DNA of 64,000 bases from Fasciola hepatica (lineage: Eukaryota; Platyhelminthes; Trematoda; Plagiorchiida; Fasciolidae). The notes under the pieces are model-generated. The model was not told the DNA's origin and did not search any database. It worked only from the letters and a program-made list of their open reading frames with translations. The first letter of the stretch is position 1; every line of letters starts with the position of its first letter. Positions 25,300 through 37,769 of this stretch are shown in pieces. The position numbers were made by a program, and so were the translations under genes. The DNA lies in NCBI GenBank assembly GCA_948099385.1, contig CANUEZ040000140.1, positions 4,464,001 through 4,528,000 of the forward strand, given 5' to 3'.

Positions 25300-26719
25300 T
25301 TTTATGACCACGCTGAATGGGATTACGCGGTCGATGGAAGATATCTGTCCTCTATCATGATGGACGCAAACCTTTTACCAGTTGATGAAAACGGCACATT
25401 TCTCAACAGGCTGACACGAAAGATTCTGCTATGATTTTCTGATCGCTGAGTTTGGTGTTTAGATCGCAATCGCTTCATCACCAGTCGAGGTGACATCGTC
25501 AGTGCACGCAACGTCATAAAATTTCCCACTTCGCAACGGGTGAATTGGTGTGGGAATAAAACCACTCGCACACACTCCCACGTAAACTGTCAGTTCTTCA
25601 GTGATGATTCGCCTGCTATGTACAATCACAGTAGTCAGCTTCACGGCCCGATTCCCATGAGGTGTTTGCAAAAATTTGAATAACTGTTCAGTGTGGACAA
25701 AGGAACTGAATGAGCCATAGGGAGGTCGAATTTCGCTACTTACTACCCAAATATTTTTCTAGTAGACAAAATGAATAAAACACTGCAAAGTACACAGTAA
25801 GGTCAGCTGGATAGGTGTCCGCGAGGACTGGATGGTATAAAATAAAATATCAGACTTGACCAATATTTGGTGTAGCTTAACAGCTCTAGGGTCTATATTA
25901 ACCTCAAAGGAGGAGTTCATGGGTGATATATTCCTCCCAAGCACGTGGGATTCTAATCAAGATAAAGTGTGAATAATTCAACAGTCCAGATGGGTCACTG
26001 CCAAGGATACTAATAAAATTCACTTCGATTTCACCCTCAGAGTTGAATTTTTTTTTAATCATTGTTGTTGTGTGAAAATATTCTAAATTGTGCTACTATA
26101 GCATCTATGCCGCGAATGCACGTTAACTCTGGGAAAGATTTGAGAAGGACAAAAAATGATCATCATGAATGAAGCCCCCACTAGTAAAGATACGGCGAAA
26201 TGCCCCAATAATATATCAGTTTATCTAGTGCACTTTCTTTCTGAGTTCAGCGGCTGGAATTGCGTTGAATATCCTTTGAAATGAGAACTTACGGCCCGAT
26301 TATCTTTATCCTCCTCAATTGTGTGCTCATTTGATGTCATTACATTTCATGCACTATTTATTATGCACATTTTGGGAAATGTAGATTCGTCAGTATTTGT
26401 ACTTTGAACCATAATGATGCAGAAAACTGTATAAGAAAGTGGTTGCACATATATTAGGTGTAGATTGTAGCCCATCGTCTAATGCACGTCATTTATCTGA
26501 AACAATTACCAATCGCGAGTAGATACCACGAGGTAGTAGTCACATATTCTTAACTACTTTCTAAGACAGGTCTTGAGAGAATCATTCTCTCAATGTTTCT
26601 ATCCCAAGTAAAATACTACTTTTAGGAATTCTAGTTTATACTTCAATGGATAACTTATTGACTGACCTATTTGCTTTCATCTTGTAGTTGTAATTCACCG
26701 ACTGAAAATTACTTAGTCG
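25300..26719. other. No gene recognised in right part of palindrome spacer
   Basis: Only short frames without family resemblance occur, apart from the diverged repeat at 25862-25995. Composition is AT-rich and intergenic in character. Confidence 0.5.
25862..25995 (+). repeat. Third, diverged copy of the palindrome-edge repeat
   Basis: It shares GGTGTAGCTTAAC-GCTCT, GGTGATATATTCCT, AAGTGTGA-AA and AGTCCAGATG in the same order as 22208-22335, with many substitutions. So the repeat at the palindrome edge belongs to a dispersed family and is not unique sequence. Confidence 0.7.
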
Positions 26720-27940
26720 AATGATTTGCAAATTGTGTTAGCGTTTCACGTGGTTCGGCACAAGACATTTCTCATCATGCCTAACAGGACACGAAACGAA
26801 GTACACATCGTCTTGGCGGCAATCATCTGGACCACTGACTTTATCACACTTCATCTCGATCGGGCCTCCCTTATTCTCAGAAGGAATATATTACCTATGA
26901 GCTCTTAATTTAGGGTTTCTATGGGGCCCAGAGCCGTTAAGCTACACCAAAATGTTGAACAAGTGTGCTGAATTTCTTCTCTAACCCCAATTTCCACGTA
27001 CATTTGTCTAGCTTACTCACTTATGTGTTTTGTGGTAATTTCTTTGGTTTGCGTACCAACAAGCTTCTGAGTATTATTTTGCTGCATTCGACCTCTCCGT
27101 GGAGTGCTCACGTTGTACATTTGGTAGGCTGCAAGTCTGTTGCATTTAAATGCGTCTGCATTATAGTTTCTTGGTCACGGGTTCTGGTATTTGATTGGCC
27201 TTCACGGTGTTGCACAAGTGAGTTCATGGTACGGTGACATTGAGATGTGGATATCTTCAGCGTATTATTTGTGCTTGCTACGTACGAGAACCGTACTGAT
27301 GCACAGAGTCACAATTACAGTGTGTTGAAAAAATTGAGACTGTCCTTTGGGATTTGCAAAATTCCTACTCTACCTGTACACACCGAAGGAAACGTAATGT
27401 TCAGCTGACTGAAGGTGCCAATGTTTCGGTAAATTTGCAGCAAAAATAACTAAGGCGAAAAGTTTTTTTATTTCTTCGTAGAGTGAGATATGGTATAGAA
27501 TTAAAACAAAAAATGCCGGAAGAATTAAATTGTGAACGAAAACGCCGAAGTTCTGTGACCGAGGGCGAAAAGTACTTGTTCGATTAGTTGACAACAGAAT
27601 GTGATTCTTATGAATAATAGACGAAGCTTGTCGTAGACATTGTGACACCTAAATAATGTGATGACAGTCAGTGTAATAAGGTGAGTATTTTTTATTTGTG
27701 CATATAAACAAAAGTAGTGCAATTCGAATAGGATGCACGACTGTATATTAGTTCAGAACTAATAGTGGCAGCGAGTCAATACAAATAAGAACAATCATTC
27801 GTTCTGTGATGGTCCTTGTATGAAGACAACATAGAATGACAAAATTGACAAAATAATTCATTAGAACTGGAAAACAGAGCACGGAAATGTGTGGTTGGGC
27901 TGAGAATGCAGTCACGCCGTGATGCACATGTGAGATCTGT

Positions 27941-30900
27941 TCAGCCGGACGACGGGAGTTGTAGACCGGCTTCGTCCGTCCAGACTGCGACCATCTGGTT
28001 TTTGTAGTAAATACCGTCGAAGCACACTGAAACAAATAACAGATTTCAAATAAGTTTCGACTAGCTTTGCTACAAGTGGCAGATATTGTGTCTGCAGTTT
28101 GAAAAATCATGTAATAATGACATTTGTGACTTACGCAACATGATAATTTTATCACTGGTCGTGGCAGTCATGTGTCACAAATTCGAACGTGAATAGCTCA
28201 TCATGGATCGTGCTACAAAATGCGATTAGAGCCATTACTTACAGTTCCAATCGTCGGCTGTGAATTCTGCACACTTCGCACCATATAGATTCTTGTTAAA
28301 CGTTCGTGTTTCCTCCCATAGGAGATATGTTGTATTTGTGTGGTTCTTCCCATCAATGCAATTGCGATATCCAGGTAAGGATATTCCAGTCCACTGGTCT
28401 GTCAAATCTCTGGTACTCAAAATGCTACTCCACTTTGGACCCACGGCGAAGAAACGTTTGTCTTCATTTTGGTAGGTTATTATTTGCGATATCATTGGGC
28501 CAAGATCTATAACAGAAACGAATAATGAATGGCGACAGTGAAGTTAACGAGTGCCGTTTCGGCTCAGTAAATTTTGAAAATAGTATTAATTGAATCGACA
28601 GGTTGTCACTCACCAAATTACGTTAAACGATTCCCGTCAACAAGACCAGTACATTTCTTTCTGGGATAGGAGAATGTGGCCAATTGTGGGACTGTATGGC
28701 AGATGATCAATATATCTTTCACACGAATATATGATCGATTAAATAACAGCATTGATTTTGGGAGTGTGGGTCCTCCTTCCAGTGCCAGCGTGTACGGTTT
28801 AATGCAAGGATCTAAAAAAGGGATTGCTTCAACAAAGGACAATGGGTGACATGCGGCGCGGATGGACCATTCAGTGGCATGTAATAAAGGAAAAGTTTAG
28901 ATTTATTTAATAACTATCGTTTACCAATCACTTAAAAATAGTTAACAGTAATGTTTCATTGTGAGTCGGCAATTTTGTCGGTGCAGTTTTACTTTCAACT
29001 TTCAGTGGCCAGATTTCCCCAAATATTAGGAAACATTTCTTGGGAGGATGCGAAAAGAAACACAGCTATTTGGAACTCACCAAATTGGTGGATGTCTCTT
29101 TTGTAAGGTATGCCATAGAGATTTGGACGGAAGATTTTGGTATGTCACTTTTGATCACTGGTTTCGTAGGTATAATCCTAAGTCCTCGGGCTTGGAACGA
29201 GTGTTTGAAGACACAGATATGTGAGTTGTCGTGGTATGCATTGAAGGTATACTGCAAAGAAGGTGCCGATGAAAAGGAAAGTTTCGGTTGAAATGAATTC
29301 GTTAATCTGGATGTCCAAATTATAGATGCAGTTATTCAGAAAATATATGGAAGAGTTCGAACGTGTACAAGAGTTTGATTCACAGCATCTACTTCCATTT
29401 AATTACTCTGAACGAGAGTAAGAATATTACAGAACTGAAGAGTGTGAATATCCTTTCCAAGCTTGATTCACCCGTTTTGCTTTGGGCAGTTATTTAATAT
29501 TGCAATAATTTACGGAATTCACTCGAAAATCGAATTACGTTGAGAGAAGGGAAATAGGTATTTTCGAAATTCATTTCAGTGACAGCAAATTCTAGGTTTG
29601 GCCAATAAAATGAACCTCTGCGATATCAGAAAATGCTCTTCCATCTGAGGTGATTGAAATGTGGCTGGAGAACCATCTGTCCTCAAAGTCCGGTAAATTT
29701 ATCCGGATGTAATATATATCACTCGCTTTTCCCAGTAGTATGGTCTAGTGTCGTCGATTGAAAGGCGATTTATTGATATGCGTGGTTCCGGTGGTCGTCA
29801 GGGACACGGATTCCGTTGTTTGGTATGCGGATGTCCATGTTTGGACTTGTCAATCCGTAGTTTCACTCGGATTGTGGTCGATCAGTTGTTTGAATTGGTC
29901 TAGTTTTAAATACGAAAGAAAATCCAACACTGATTCAGTAATATAAACACAAGCTGGTAATCAGAACAGTGTGGGATAAACAATCATGAGACTCTGGAGA
30001 AACCGTAGAAGGACATACTTTTCTCTAACATGAATGGAAGAGTTTTATTGGAAATAATATGCCTATGCACTCAGTGTTCAACAGTGAACCTTTATTCAAT
30101 AAATTGGCAGCGGTTTTATTGTAATTCACTTAAATGATAATACATTACAATTTGTTGGTGATGATTTATTGAAAACAGAAACATTAGAACAACACAAATG
30201 AATGATATTACAGTTATAAAATGAGAAGAACATGCCACCTGAGCATTACTTACTGCGTTTGGAATGTAAGATCACATGACCTATGGTATGAACTGTAGCC
30301 CACGGATGTTTATCGATGGGGAATTGCAACTGGCAGTACAAAATCATAGTGAAAGACAATATCCTCAGTCGAAGGTGTGAACTAAAATAAAATAGTTCTG
30401 TTAATCGGACATTGACTGAGGAATTCCATGTGTCTATTGAGACGAAATCTTCTATCTGAAACAAAGGCCAATATCATTAGATTATAATGTACACCATACA
30501 TGTTATTTCCTATGCATTTTGTAATTCAGGATTGCCGAAACATAATGGATCATTCATATATACGTTTTTGAAGTAATAAAATAACCACTTTGAAACTGTT
30601 TCGTGGAATAGTTTGCGCCAATGAAGACGTGGAATAATTTCAGTGCAATTTGACATCTTTTGAATAAACCTCGACTTTACTTCGAATGTAATCAAAACTT
30701 TGTGTGATTACCTTACTTTTCTAATTAATGAGACCGTTGAACCGAGTCCTATTTGTCACACTAATTTGAAACTTGCAATTCCGCCTTAACAATTTCTAGT
30801 CAAAATCTGGGCAGCTGACTAATCGTTACATTTTTGTGAGGAATGCTTCAGTTTCTTCATCACGAGGGTTGGAGTTGACGATGCTTCTCATCCTGCGACG

Positions 30901-33900
30901 CCTTTCAATCTGTCTGGTATCCCAATTAATTCACTGATCAAATCTGTTTGGAATCATAATCCTCAACCAATGAATGGTCTGTTTTAGTTATTCTGTAGAA
31001 TGTGTTTGTCGAATATTGAATGTCAATATTGGAGGAGACATAAATTTTGATGGATGTGAAATCCCAAATGTTATACACATATCGGTATTTACAACGAATC
31101 TTAAGTTGGGGATTCGAATGTGACATATAAAATAAGTATATTGGAAATATGGACATCATTTATTAGTTGAATTAGACGGAATCAGTTCGTGAGAAAGACT
31201 GAAAAAGTGGAAACAGCCGAAAACAAATTCACAATATATTTCGGTCACTGAACTGACGAAGGTATTCCACTCACGCGTATCTTCATTCGTCGAAGATCTG
31301 TCTTGTTCAACTTGGCATTCATTTTGTTGGTATCAACCAGCACTCCATCGACGACCCATGGTCCAACATGAAGATCCAGCATTGTTAATTTGCATTTGCA
31401 TTGGGACCGTTCCGTATTCTTCAGTGTCGTTTTTATTTGGACCGTATCACTGCATTAGGTTGGGAAGGTGCAGGTTTTTTAAATAGTAAAAATTGAAAAA
31501 GTTTCATAGATTCGAAATCATTATGTAACAGGAAATGGGTAGTGATATCACGACCATACGCGTTGTTTGAGATGAAATGTGTCAAACACCTGAACACACT
31601 AACCCAAGCAAAATTGTTGATACGGTGTTCAATTTGTAGAACAGGAAAATGTGACGCCAGAAGTACTACATAAGTGAAATAAAGCATCCAAAATAAGTTT
31701 TGTTTATTTATTTCTATCCATGATTTTCAAATCTGGTTTCATCTGGGGCATATAAAATTTCCAGTCATCAACGTTGGATTCTCTGTATTGTATCACGAAA
31801 CACAGTACTGTATCCAGGCAGTAATTATTAATGAGCCTTGAATATCGTATTATATTTTGCTGCGCAAATGTGTGTTGCAAGCTTTTCGTTCAAGTTTTAC
31901 TCGTGTATGCTCTAGGACGGTAAGCATAAACAGTTTTCTGATGCTTGTCGGGATATGTTACAAGAAATATTACGGGCCTTTCATGTTCTGTTTTTCTTAT
32001 AACAAATTGTGCATCACAGTGACACCGAATATGTACATAGTGAGCACGGGCTTAGAAAGTATGCAGACAACTCACAGGCTAGGAAGTTAGATAACACCGT
32101 ATTTGAATAGAATAAACACCCCAACGCTCGCATTGGCCTCGAACAATCAAGCACCCCAACCTCACTGGAATGTTCCTTACCCGAACTTATCCGTTCGTTT
32201 ACAACTATTATATCAATAGTAATGTAAAATATTCGTCTGAAGTCACTCAGTTGGTCCTATCAGCTTGTTACCAAGATAGTTTTACCGAGCTAATTATTCA
32301 CCTCTACCTATAATAGCTGGTCTGAATTTATGCTGAAAGCGCGGGTTCGCTGAAACATTCTCTTCTATTCGGTGCTAGTATTCATCAAAGAGGGTATTCC
32401 ACAAAGTTAAAGTGCGTTGGTAAAATCAGCCTGAAGAAGTTTACCTTCTCGACGGAGGTGGAAAATATGTACTTTTGTCCGTTTAATTTGGAGTAAACTG
32501 GAATGGGAAGACCCTCACGAGATCACAAGCTTCGTTGACTTTCTTGCAATGACCTTGTTAGACAATTTTATGTCTCTGTATCTTCTAATATGGAGATATA
32601 TTCAGAGCTGTCCAATCTCAAGCAAATCGTTATTTCCTGCACTGTTGATATCTAATTCTTCATTCGATCTTTTAGGAGGGAAATTACACAGGAACATGTT
32701 TCACCGGATTCTCACCACACGACTGATTTTGAGTGAATATGTGCGTAGTGCAAAACATTGTTCGATGAATGTTGGAGAGTGTGGTGTTACTGTTTCTCGT
32801 GCGCTGTTCTTCGACTCGCTGTCGATTGCAAACGTAGATTGCATCAGACAACTACGTTCACGAAGCAAGAAAAGTGTTCACGTGAGAAAGGGTAAGTTAC
32901 AACCTAAATTCCTTGAAACTAACTCTTCTGCATTAAGCAGAAATGCCAAATAGTTTCCCGTAGTGCTCATGCCTCACCGGTCAGTAGCAGTTCCTGCTAT
33001 GCTGGCCTTCAACAACTGGTTTATCCTTTAGTTTACCAGTGTGACGCACTCACAGGACGGCATGTCAGTTACCTGTATGTTCCTATGCGCAACAGCCTTG
33101 AACTCGGACTATCTACCCTTTCCTCCTTCATTGTACCATGTTTGTTTGGTACGCAGTCTGAAATCAGGTTGGTGTGAAATAACGGACTTTATCTGGTAAT
33201 GCTCAAAACGAGGTCTCCCTAAATTTTTCCTCATGCCAGCATTCTGTTCCACATGCTGATAGGGATATTTTGCGAACTGAGTGGTACATTGACAAAAAAT
33301 TTCATCTTCTGGATTGGACTTGCCTCAGTGGTGGTCCAATGCCACCGAATACCACTCCACCACTGTTAAAAATAAACACTGCGTAATTCAGTAGTATAAG
33401 GTGGCCAAGGTCCCCCGAGATGGTTTGTTTTTTTGATGCTCTTTCACTAAAGACTGTTCATATTCATTTCAGTAGTCACCTTCCGTTGTATTACTATTGA
33501 GCTGTCTTATTTATTCCACTCACAAAATTGCAAACATCAGCTGCGGCTAAACTTCTAGCTATTATTCATTTAGTGTGAACAGAAGAGGGAGTTATTCGCA
33601 AGGAGTAGAGCGTGAATATGTGAAGTTAAATCTGTGTTACTGTAAGTGTAAGAATATAACAAAAATATTGCATTTTTACCCGAATCACGGTGTAAATGAA
33701 ATGAGTGAATAGTTGAACTCACAATAACTATGCTCGTATTTCCGTCCGACTTACCCTGGATAGACATCCGAAGTGTTGATATATATTTTTAAATGTAGAT
33801 TCCTGAAAGGTTGACCTTTGTGACGCACATCGATTGTTGCATTTTTCGAAATCAGTTGTTCATCAAAACGGGATTCAAACTGAATGGTTATGGTCTTCCG

Positions 33901-35585
33901 GTTTTCCACTTCCATGCAATGTGTTGCTCTTAGTTCGATCTCCAAATTGATCGTATTTGCATCGCGTGTTATGTTTTTAGCTGAATCAACAGGAGAAAAG
34001 AAAGATTTCTCCAAAGCAGTGGAGCCTATTCCATGATCAATATCTCCTAGACAAACCTATCAAATTTAAAACGTTAGGCAATACTGCTCTGCTTTTCAGT
34101 AAAAACATGAGTGATGAGAATTTACATGTAGATGAGCAATTGATAAATGAGCAAGCTTATACTTTTGTCCCACTTTTACAGTGCAAAACTCACCAATGAC
34201 CGAATCAGGAAATCGAATAAACTTCTGTGACAAACATCTGAATGGCTCACCAATTGGCCGAGTATTTTTATCGGTAAATAGAAGTGCAATGTGGAATGGA
34301 AAGCACGCATTTAGGCAGCTCTTTGACGCCCAAGATTGGAAGACAGCTTATCTGCTGTCTAACTCACTGATGTGCACCGATAATATATACCATCAAAAAA
34401 CTCCGTACGGTGCGGAATATATTCCTAGTGGATAACCTGGACATTTATTTAACCGGATGGTTTAGAACGAGAGGGAAACTCCAGGGAAGATAATGGTGAA
34501 GATAGAGCAAGTGAACATCTCTCTGCCATTTATAAGTGACACACTGGCAGGTACTGTGCAAAAAATATTGTTCATCCTGCCAGACTGCGTGTTCATTCTC
34601 AACGGTGTGTTTGCGGTTGCAAGTCAATGTGCCTGATTCGGCAGTCTCACTGTTTGTGTACTCCGCTATATGCTTTTTTGAAACAACATTTTGCGGTCTC
34701 ACGACCAGACACCTGGCTGAACACATTCGCGAACAACATCCAACGCCATTACGGTTTGGAACTGATATTTCAACTACGAGAGCATTCGTTTCATACCTAG
34801 CTGAGTCTAACCAAACGGTGAGTGTAACGGCACTGTCCACCTCCGTGATAGGGTTTGTGGTGAGCTGTCCAGAACGGTGAGCTACCATATTTTGGTCAAG
34901 GCGTAAGCCGCCGGAATTCGTCTTCCCACACCCCGCCCCCTACATGAACAAAGTCTATCGTGGCCCACTCACTACTCACGGCAGGTCATAAATTGTCTGA
35001 AAGCTAACACAATGAATGAGTGATAATAGGCCCACCTCCGATCTCTCGATAAACCTCTTTTGAAAAATGTGTGAATAAAAAACGCTGTCATGCACATTAT
35101 GTTGATTGAGAAACACTGAAACAGAGCTAGTTTTCCGGTGTTTTTCTTCTCAGTGTAGTCGTATTCATCAATTACGTGTTCATCTGTGTGTGATGTACCA
35201 AGACCAAACAAATCATTTGTAAAGTCTAGTGAAAAATTATTGACAGAAAACAAACACAGAAATTGACAATTCCTTTGAAATAGAACGCCTTCTCACCAGC
35301 TGATCTGATAGTCGTAAAATTGATTTGAACTCGATTATGTTGGACTTTGTTAAACTCAGTGATATTTGAGATGCTTGTATGGCCAACATCAATTTGTTTT
35401 CCGTTGCTCCGACGGAGCACTTTTAAAGTGCACTGTGGCTTTTCGGATTCCTCGGATTTTGGGCAGATAATCAACAATGAGGATTCAATGATCTCACGTT
35501 TATTCGGAATGTAGATTTCTAAGTGGACAGATTTCGGTCTGTTCATTTCAACCTCCCCAATGTGCTCCGGGATATCTACTGTTAT
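27941..35585 (-). CDS. Multi-exon gene copy B (unknown extracellular protein), most intact copy
   Basis: Exons read on the reverse strand: 35585-35297, 33980-33755, 31449-31275, 30455-30254, 28506-28243 and 28026-27941, with AATAAA at 27696-27691. All phases agree (0, 1, 2, 0, 1, 1), giving 413 codons and a stop. A further upstream exon probably ends at the GTGAGA donor after SVNVPVFHL (near 35676), phase 0, and only in this copy is it in frame with exon 1. So the true start lies upstream and was not found. The exon 2 acceptor has lost its AG relative to copy A and uses an AG 6 bp downstream, which keeps the frame. Sequons (NIT, NFT, NAT, NTS, NKT, NSS, NHT, NTT) and repeated cysteines point to the secretory pathway. 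The V-Y-P-G-D-T-V stretch at the exon 2/3 junction recalls strands of Ig-like beta-sandwich repeats, a weak hint. No transmembrane segment is evident. Confidence 0.55.
34182..34435 (+). other. Exon-like ORF of unknown origin in intron 1 of copy B
   Basis: A good acceptor (TACTTTTGTCCCACTTTTACAG) precedes a frame of about 84 residues with TESGNRINFCDKHLNGSPIG, and a GTAAAT donor-like site lies at 34276. It is antisense to the host gene. The duplicate at 41114-41368 has a Trp-to-stop change (TAG at about 41269). I do not recognise the product. It may be part of the PLE-derived insert that follows. Confidence 0.3.
34440..34885 (+). pseudogene. PLE GIY-YIG endonuclease relic in intron 1 of copy B
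   Basis: The + frame 34536-34880 carries FCGLTTRHLAEHIREQHPTP and a later FVSYLAESNQTVSV. These match the CG--YVGRT-R-L--R--EH and I--HL--S-H-V segments of PLE-type GIY-YIG domains; the YIG itself is eroded. The same piece is at 41375-41875 in copy C. Copy A keeps only its right-hand end (about 14335-14510). Confidence 0.6.
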
Positions 35586-36079
35586 CTGAAAGTGAAAAAC
35601 GTCGGAAACTGTAATGTTTGTTTTGCAAAAGTGAACAGAATATTCGGATGTTTTCAAAATATCTCACAAGATGAAATACGGGAACGTTAACAGATCCCGG
35701 AGAACGAATTCGCGAAGGAACATTGTCATTATACTTGATAAGTCGAAGAACGGAAGCATTGAGTGCATATCTCAAACGGAGTATGCTATCGGCGAAAGAC
35801 AACCGGGCCTCGTTAACAGTTAGCACGTTAGAGTCTGTCCAAAGTCCAGGTCAAGGTTTGAGTGAACGGGATCTCACACGACTGGACAATGGATCCATGA
35901 GACAAGAAAGAATTCAGCTTAAGTGTTGGCTGGCCATACTAATAATAAACCACTTAGGGAAACACTGACCAATGCCAGTTTGGACCAGTTAGATTGTCGT
36001 GCGACCAATGGTGATGGTGACTCTTACATCCTATTTAAACTGTCTGTTTTACGCTAGTAATAATAGGTTGTTCGAAGGC

Positions 36080-36300
36080 GGAATAGTATTCAGACAAGAA
36101 TTAGTGGACGGCCACCTAACACGACATCCACCGCATAGAGCTAATTTTTGATTTGAATTTCCAAGACAGGATTTCTCTGTGACTTAACCAGTGTCGCTCG
36201 GTAGAATTACCGGACGTACCTGGTTATAGAAGGTGGGTAGCTTTCACTAACCAGTTCGAACCGCGCCGAGGACAACCCCATTGTAAGATTTTCTCATATT
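36080..36300. repeat. SINE-like flank with B-box-like GTTCGAACC (unit 1)
   Basis: The segment contains GTGTCGCTCGGTAGAATTAC and, about 60 bp on, CCAGTTCGAACCGCGCC, which resembles a polymerase III B box. It recurs at about 43060-43230 in unit 2. No full tRNA cloverleaf or 3' tail is evident, so the SINE label is tentative. Confidence 0.3.
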
Positions 36301-36689
36301 TGATGTATATAAAGAACGACGAATGTAATCGTCATAATTACAGATGGAGGTTAAACTTAGGCGATTTCCCTCAGGTTGTGCTATGGGCATATCGACAGTC
36401 ACCAGCAATCGACAGAAGCTAATATCCAACAAGTAAAACTGTACCGTGGATTTCACAGTGCATGTTAACAAGCGTGCTTTCTTTCTGTGGGCTTTCGCAG
36501 TCACCTCTCATCCGAAATAACCTGACTGAAACGACGAATCGAAGATTTCAGGTGTATGGACGGTGCCATGAATGCCAATATGCTGATGCTCCAAAAAGTC
36601 ACAAATTTTTGTTGACCTCAAATGAACCCTCCATTACGGATGAAACACAGAGCCATGCCTCACACAGTCCCTCACAGTAAACGTGCAGA

Positions 36690-37769
36690 CACATACATAT
36701 AAGTATACACAAGCATTGTTTGATACTCGATGAATTTAAACTATTATTATCCTATTTGAACCGATTTTGCGGAAGGTTGTACGCGGTAACCTAAATCACC
36801 GACATTTCCTGCAACACGAAGAAATTTCTTTCCCGTATATCACTTCAGACATTTACGTATATAGTATTGGGCAAAGGAGAGTGTATGTGCAGTTATAGAT
36901 AGGAGTGAGTGAATAAGTGAACAACAAATCTGGTAACTTGACAACATGCTTCAATTTGATCAAACTTGTCCGTTGTGTGAACGGCAGTAAGTGTGAAATG
37001 TGTAACCACATGACTATATCTCTCGGACCTAAGTTTTGCTCAACTCAACCACCTTGTCATCAGGTGGAAATTGGAACTCATTTCGAAAGTTTGATGAGCC
37101 ACTTGTATGACCTGGTACCACCATCAGTTGACGGCCTGAAAACATCACTTGTTTATGAATATTAAAAATATCATGCCAGTAAACCTTCTTTTATTGGAAT
37201 ATTTACCAAGCAACATCGAGAAACAATCGAAGAACTATTGAACAATCAGGATTTACTACTGTCAAAACTGGATAAAGGTGCGGGATTGGTTGTGCAATAC
37301 CGAGGCGGCTAGGACGGAAAAATGCTTACTGTTTTATCTATTGAGAGCAAATTCACTTACAATCCAGGTGAGAAAGACAAAACACGAGAAGCCGAGGCAA
37401 AGTTGACAGAGATCCTGAAACAGCTTAAGTCAGACAAAGCCATTTCCAAATCGCTCTACGACAAGCTGGTGCACTGCGGCTCGCAACCACGTAGACTCTA
37501 CTGATCAACTAAAGTGCAAAAACCAAGTGTACCTCTAAGACCGGCGACTGACATGAGTACCTCAGCCTATCACGCCACAATTCAATGGATTGCATAAATT
37601 CTTGAATATGTGCGCAAGTCACTGGCAAGGTATAGTGTGAAAGATTCTTTCTCTTTTGTGTATATGATAAAACATCGGGATCTGTTTGAACAGACTATAC
37701 CTTCCCTAGAAGTGGAATCTTTATTCACAAGCGTTCCATTGATCGAGATTGTAGATTTCATTTGTCAAT
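36690..37769 (+). pseudogene. PLE 5' region and reverse transcriptase, cut by duplication junction
   Basis: 36917-37165 opens the element with a Cys-rich segment (CEMCNHM). 37322-37504 carries KAISKSLYDKLVHCGSQPR, the PLE --I----Y--L---G--P-R-YGLPK region. 37540-37770 carries AYHATIQWIA, then LARYSVKDSFSF and LEVESLFTSVPLIE, the PLE palm motif A (LDVESLFTNVP). Several stops are present. The sequence stops at 37769, where unit 2 of the tandem duplication begins; the continuation survives only at 46391-47580. Confidence 0.75.

Larger units (their letters stand above)
26814..36085 (-). repeat. Inverted duplication, right copy (B block)
   Basis: Reverse-complement partner of 13222-22342. The inner 26814-32338 is the perfect arm. 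From 32339 outward it is a diverged partner that also carries PLE-derived sequence in its intron, lacking in the left copy. The part from about 30489 outward also takes part in a tandem duplication with 37769-46391. Confidence 0.93.
30489..37769. repeat. Tandem duplication, unit 1
   Basis: This 7.3-kb unit is repeated in the same orientation at 37769-46391. At its right end a PLE reverse transcriptase reads ...ATTTGTCAAT and then stops abruptly, joined directly to intron sequence homologous to 30489 onward. The rest of that PLE is found only after unit 2, and exons 4-6 of the host gene only before unit 1. That is the signature of a tandem duplication. Confidence 0.88.
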
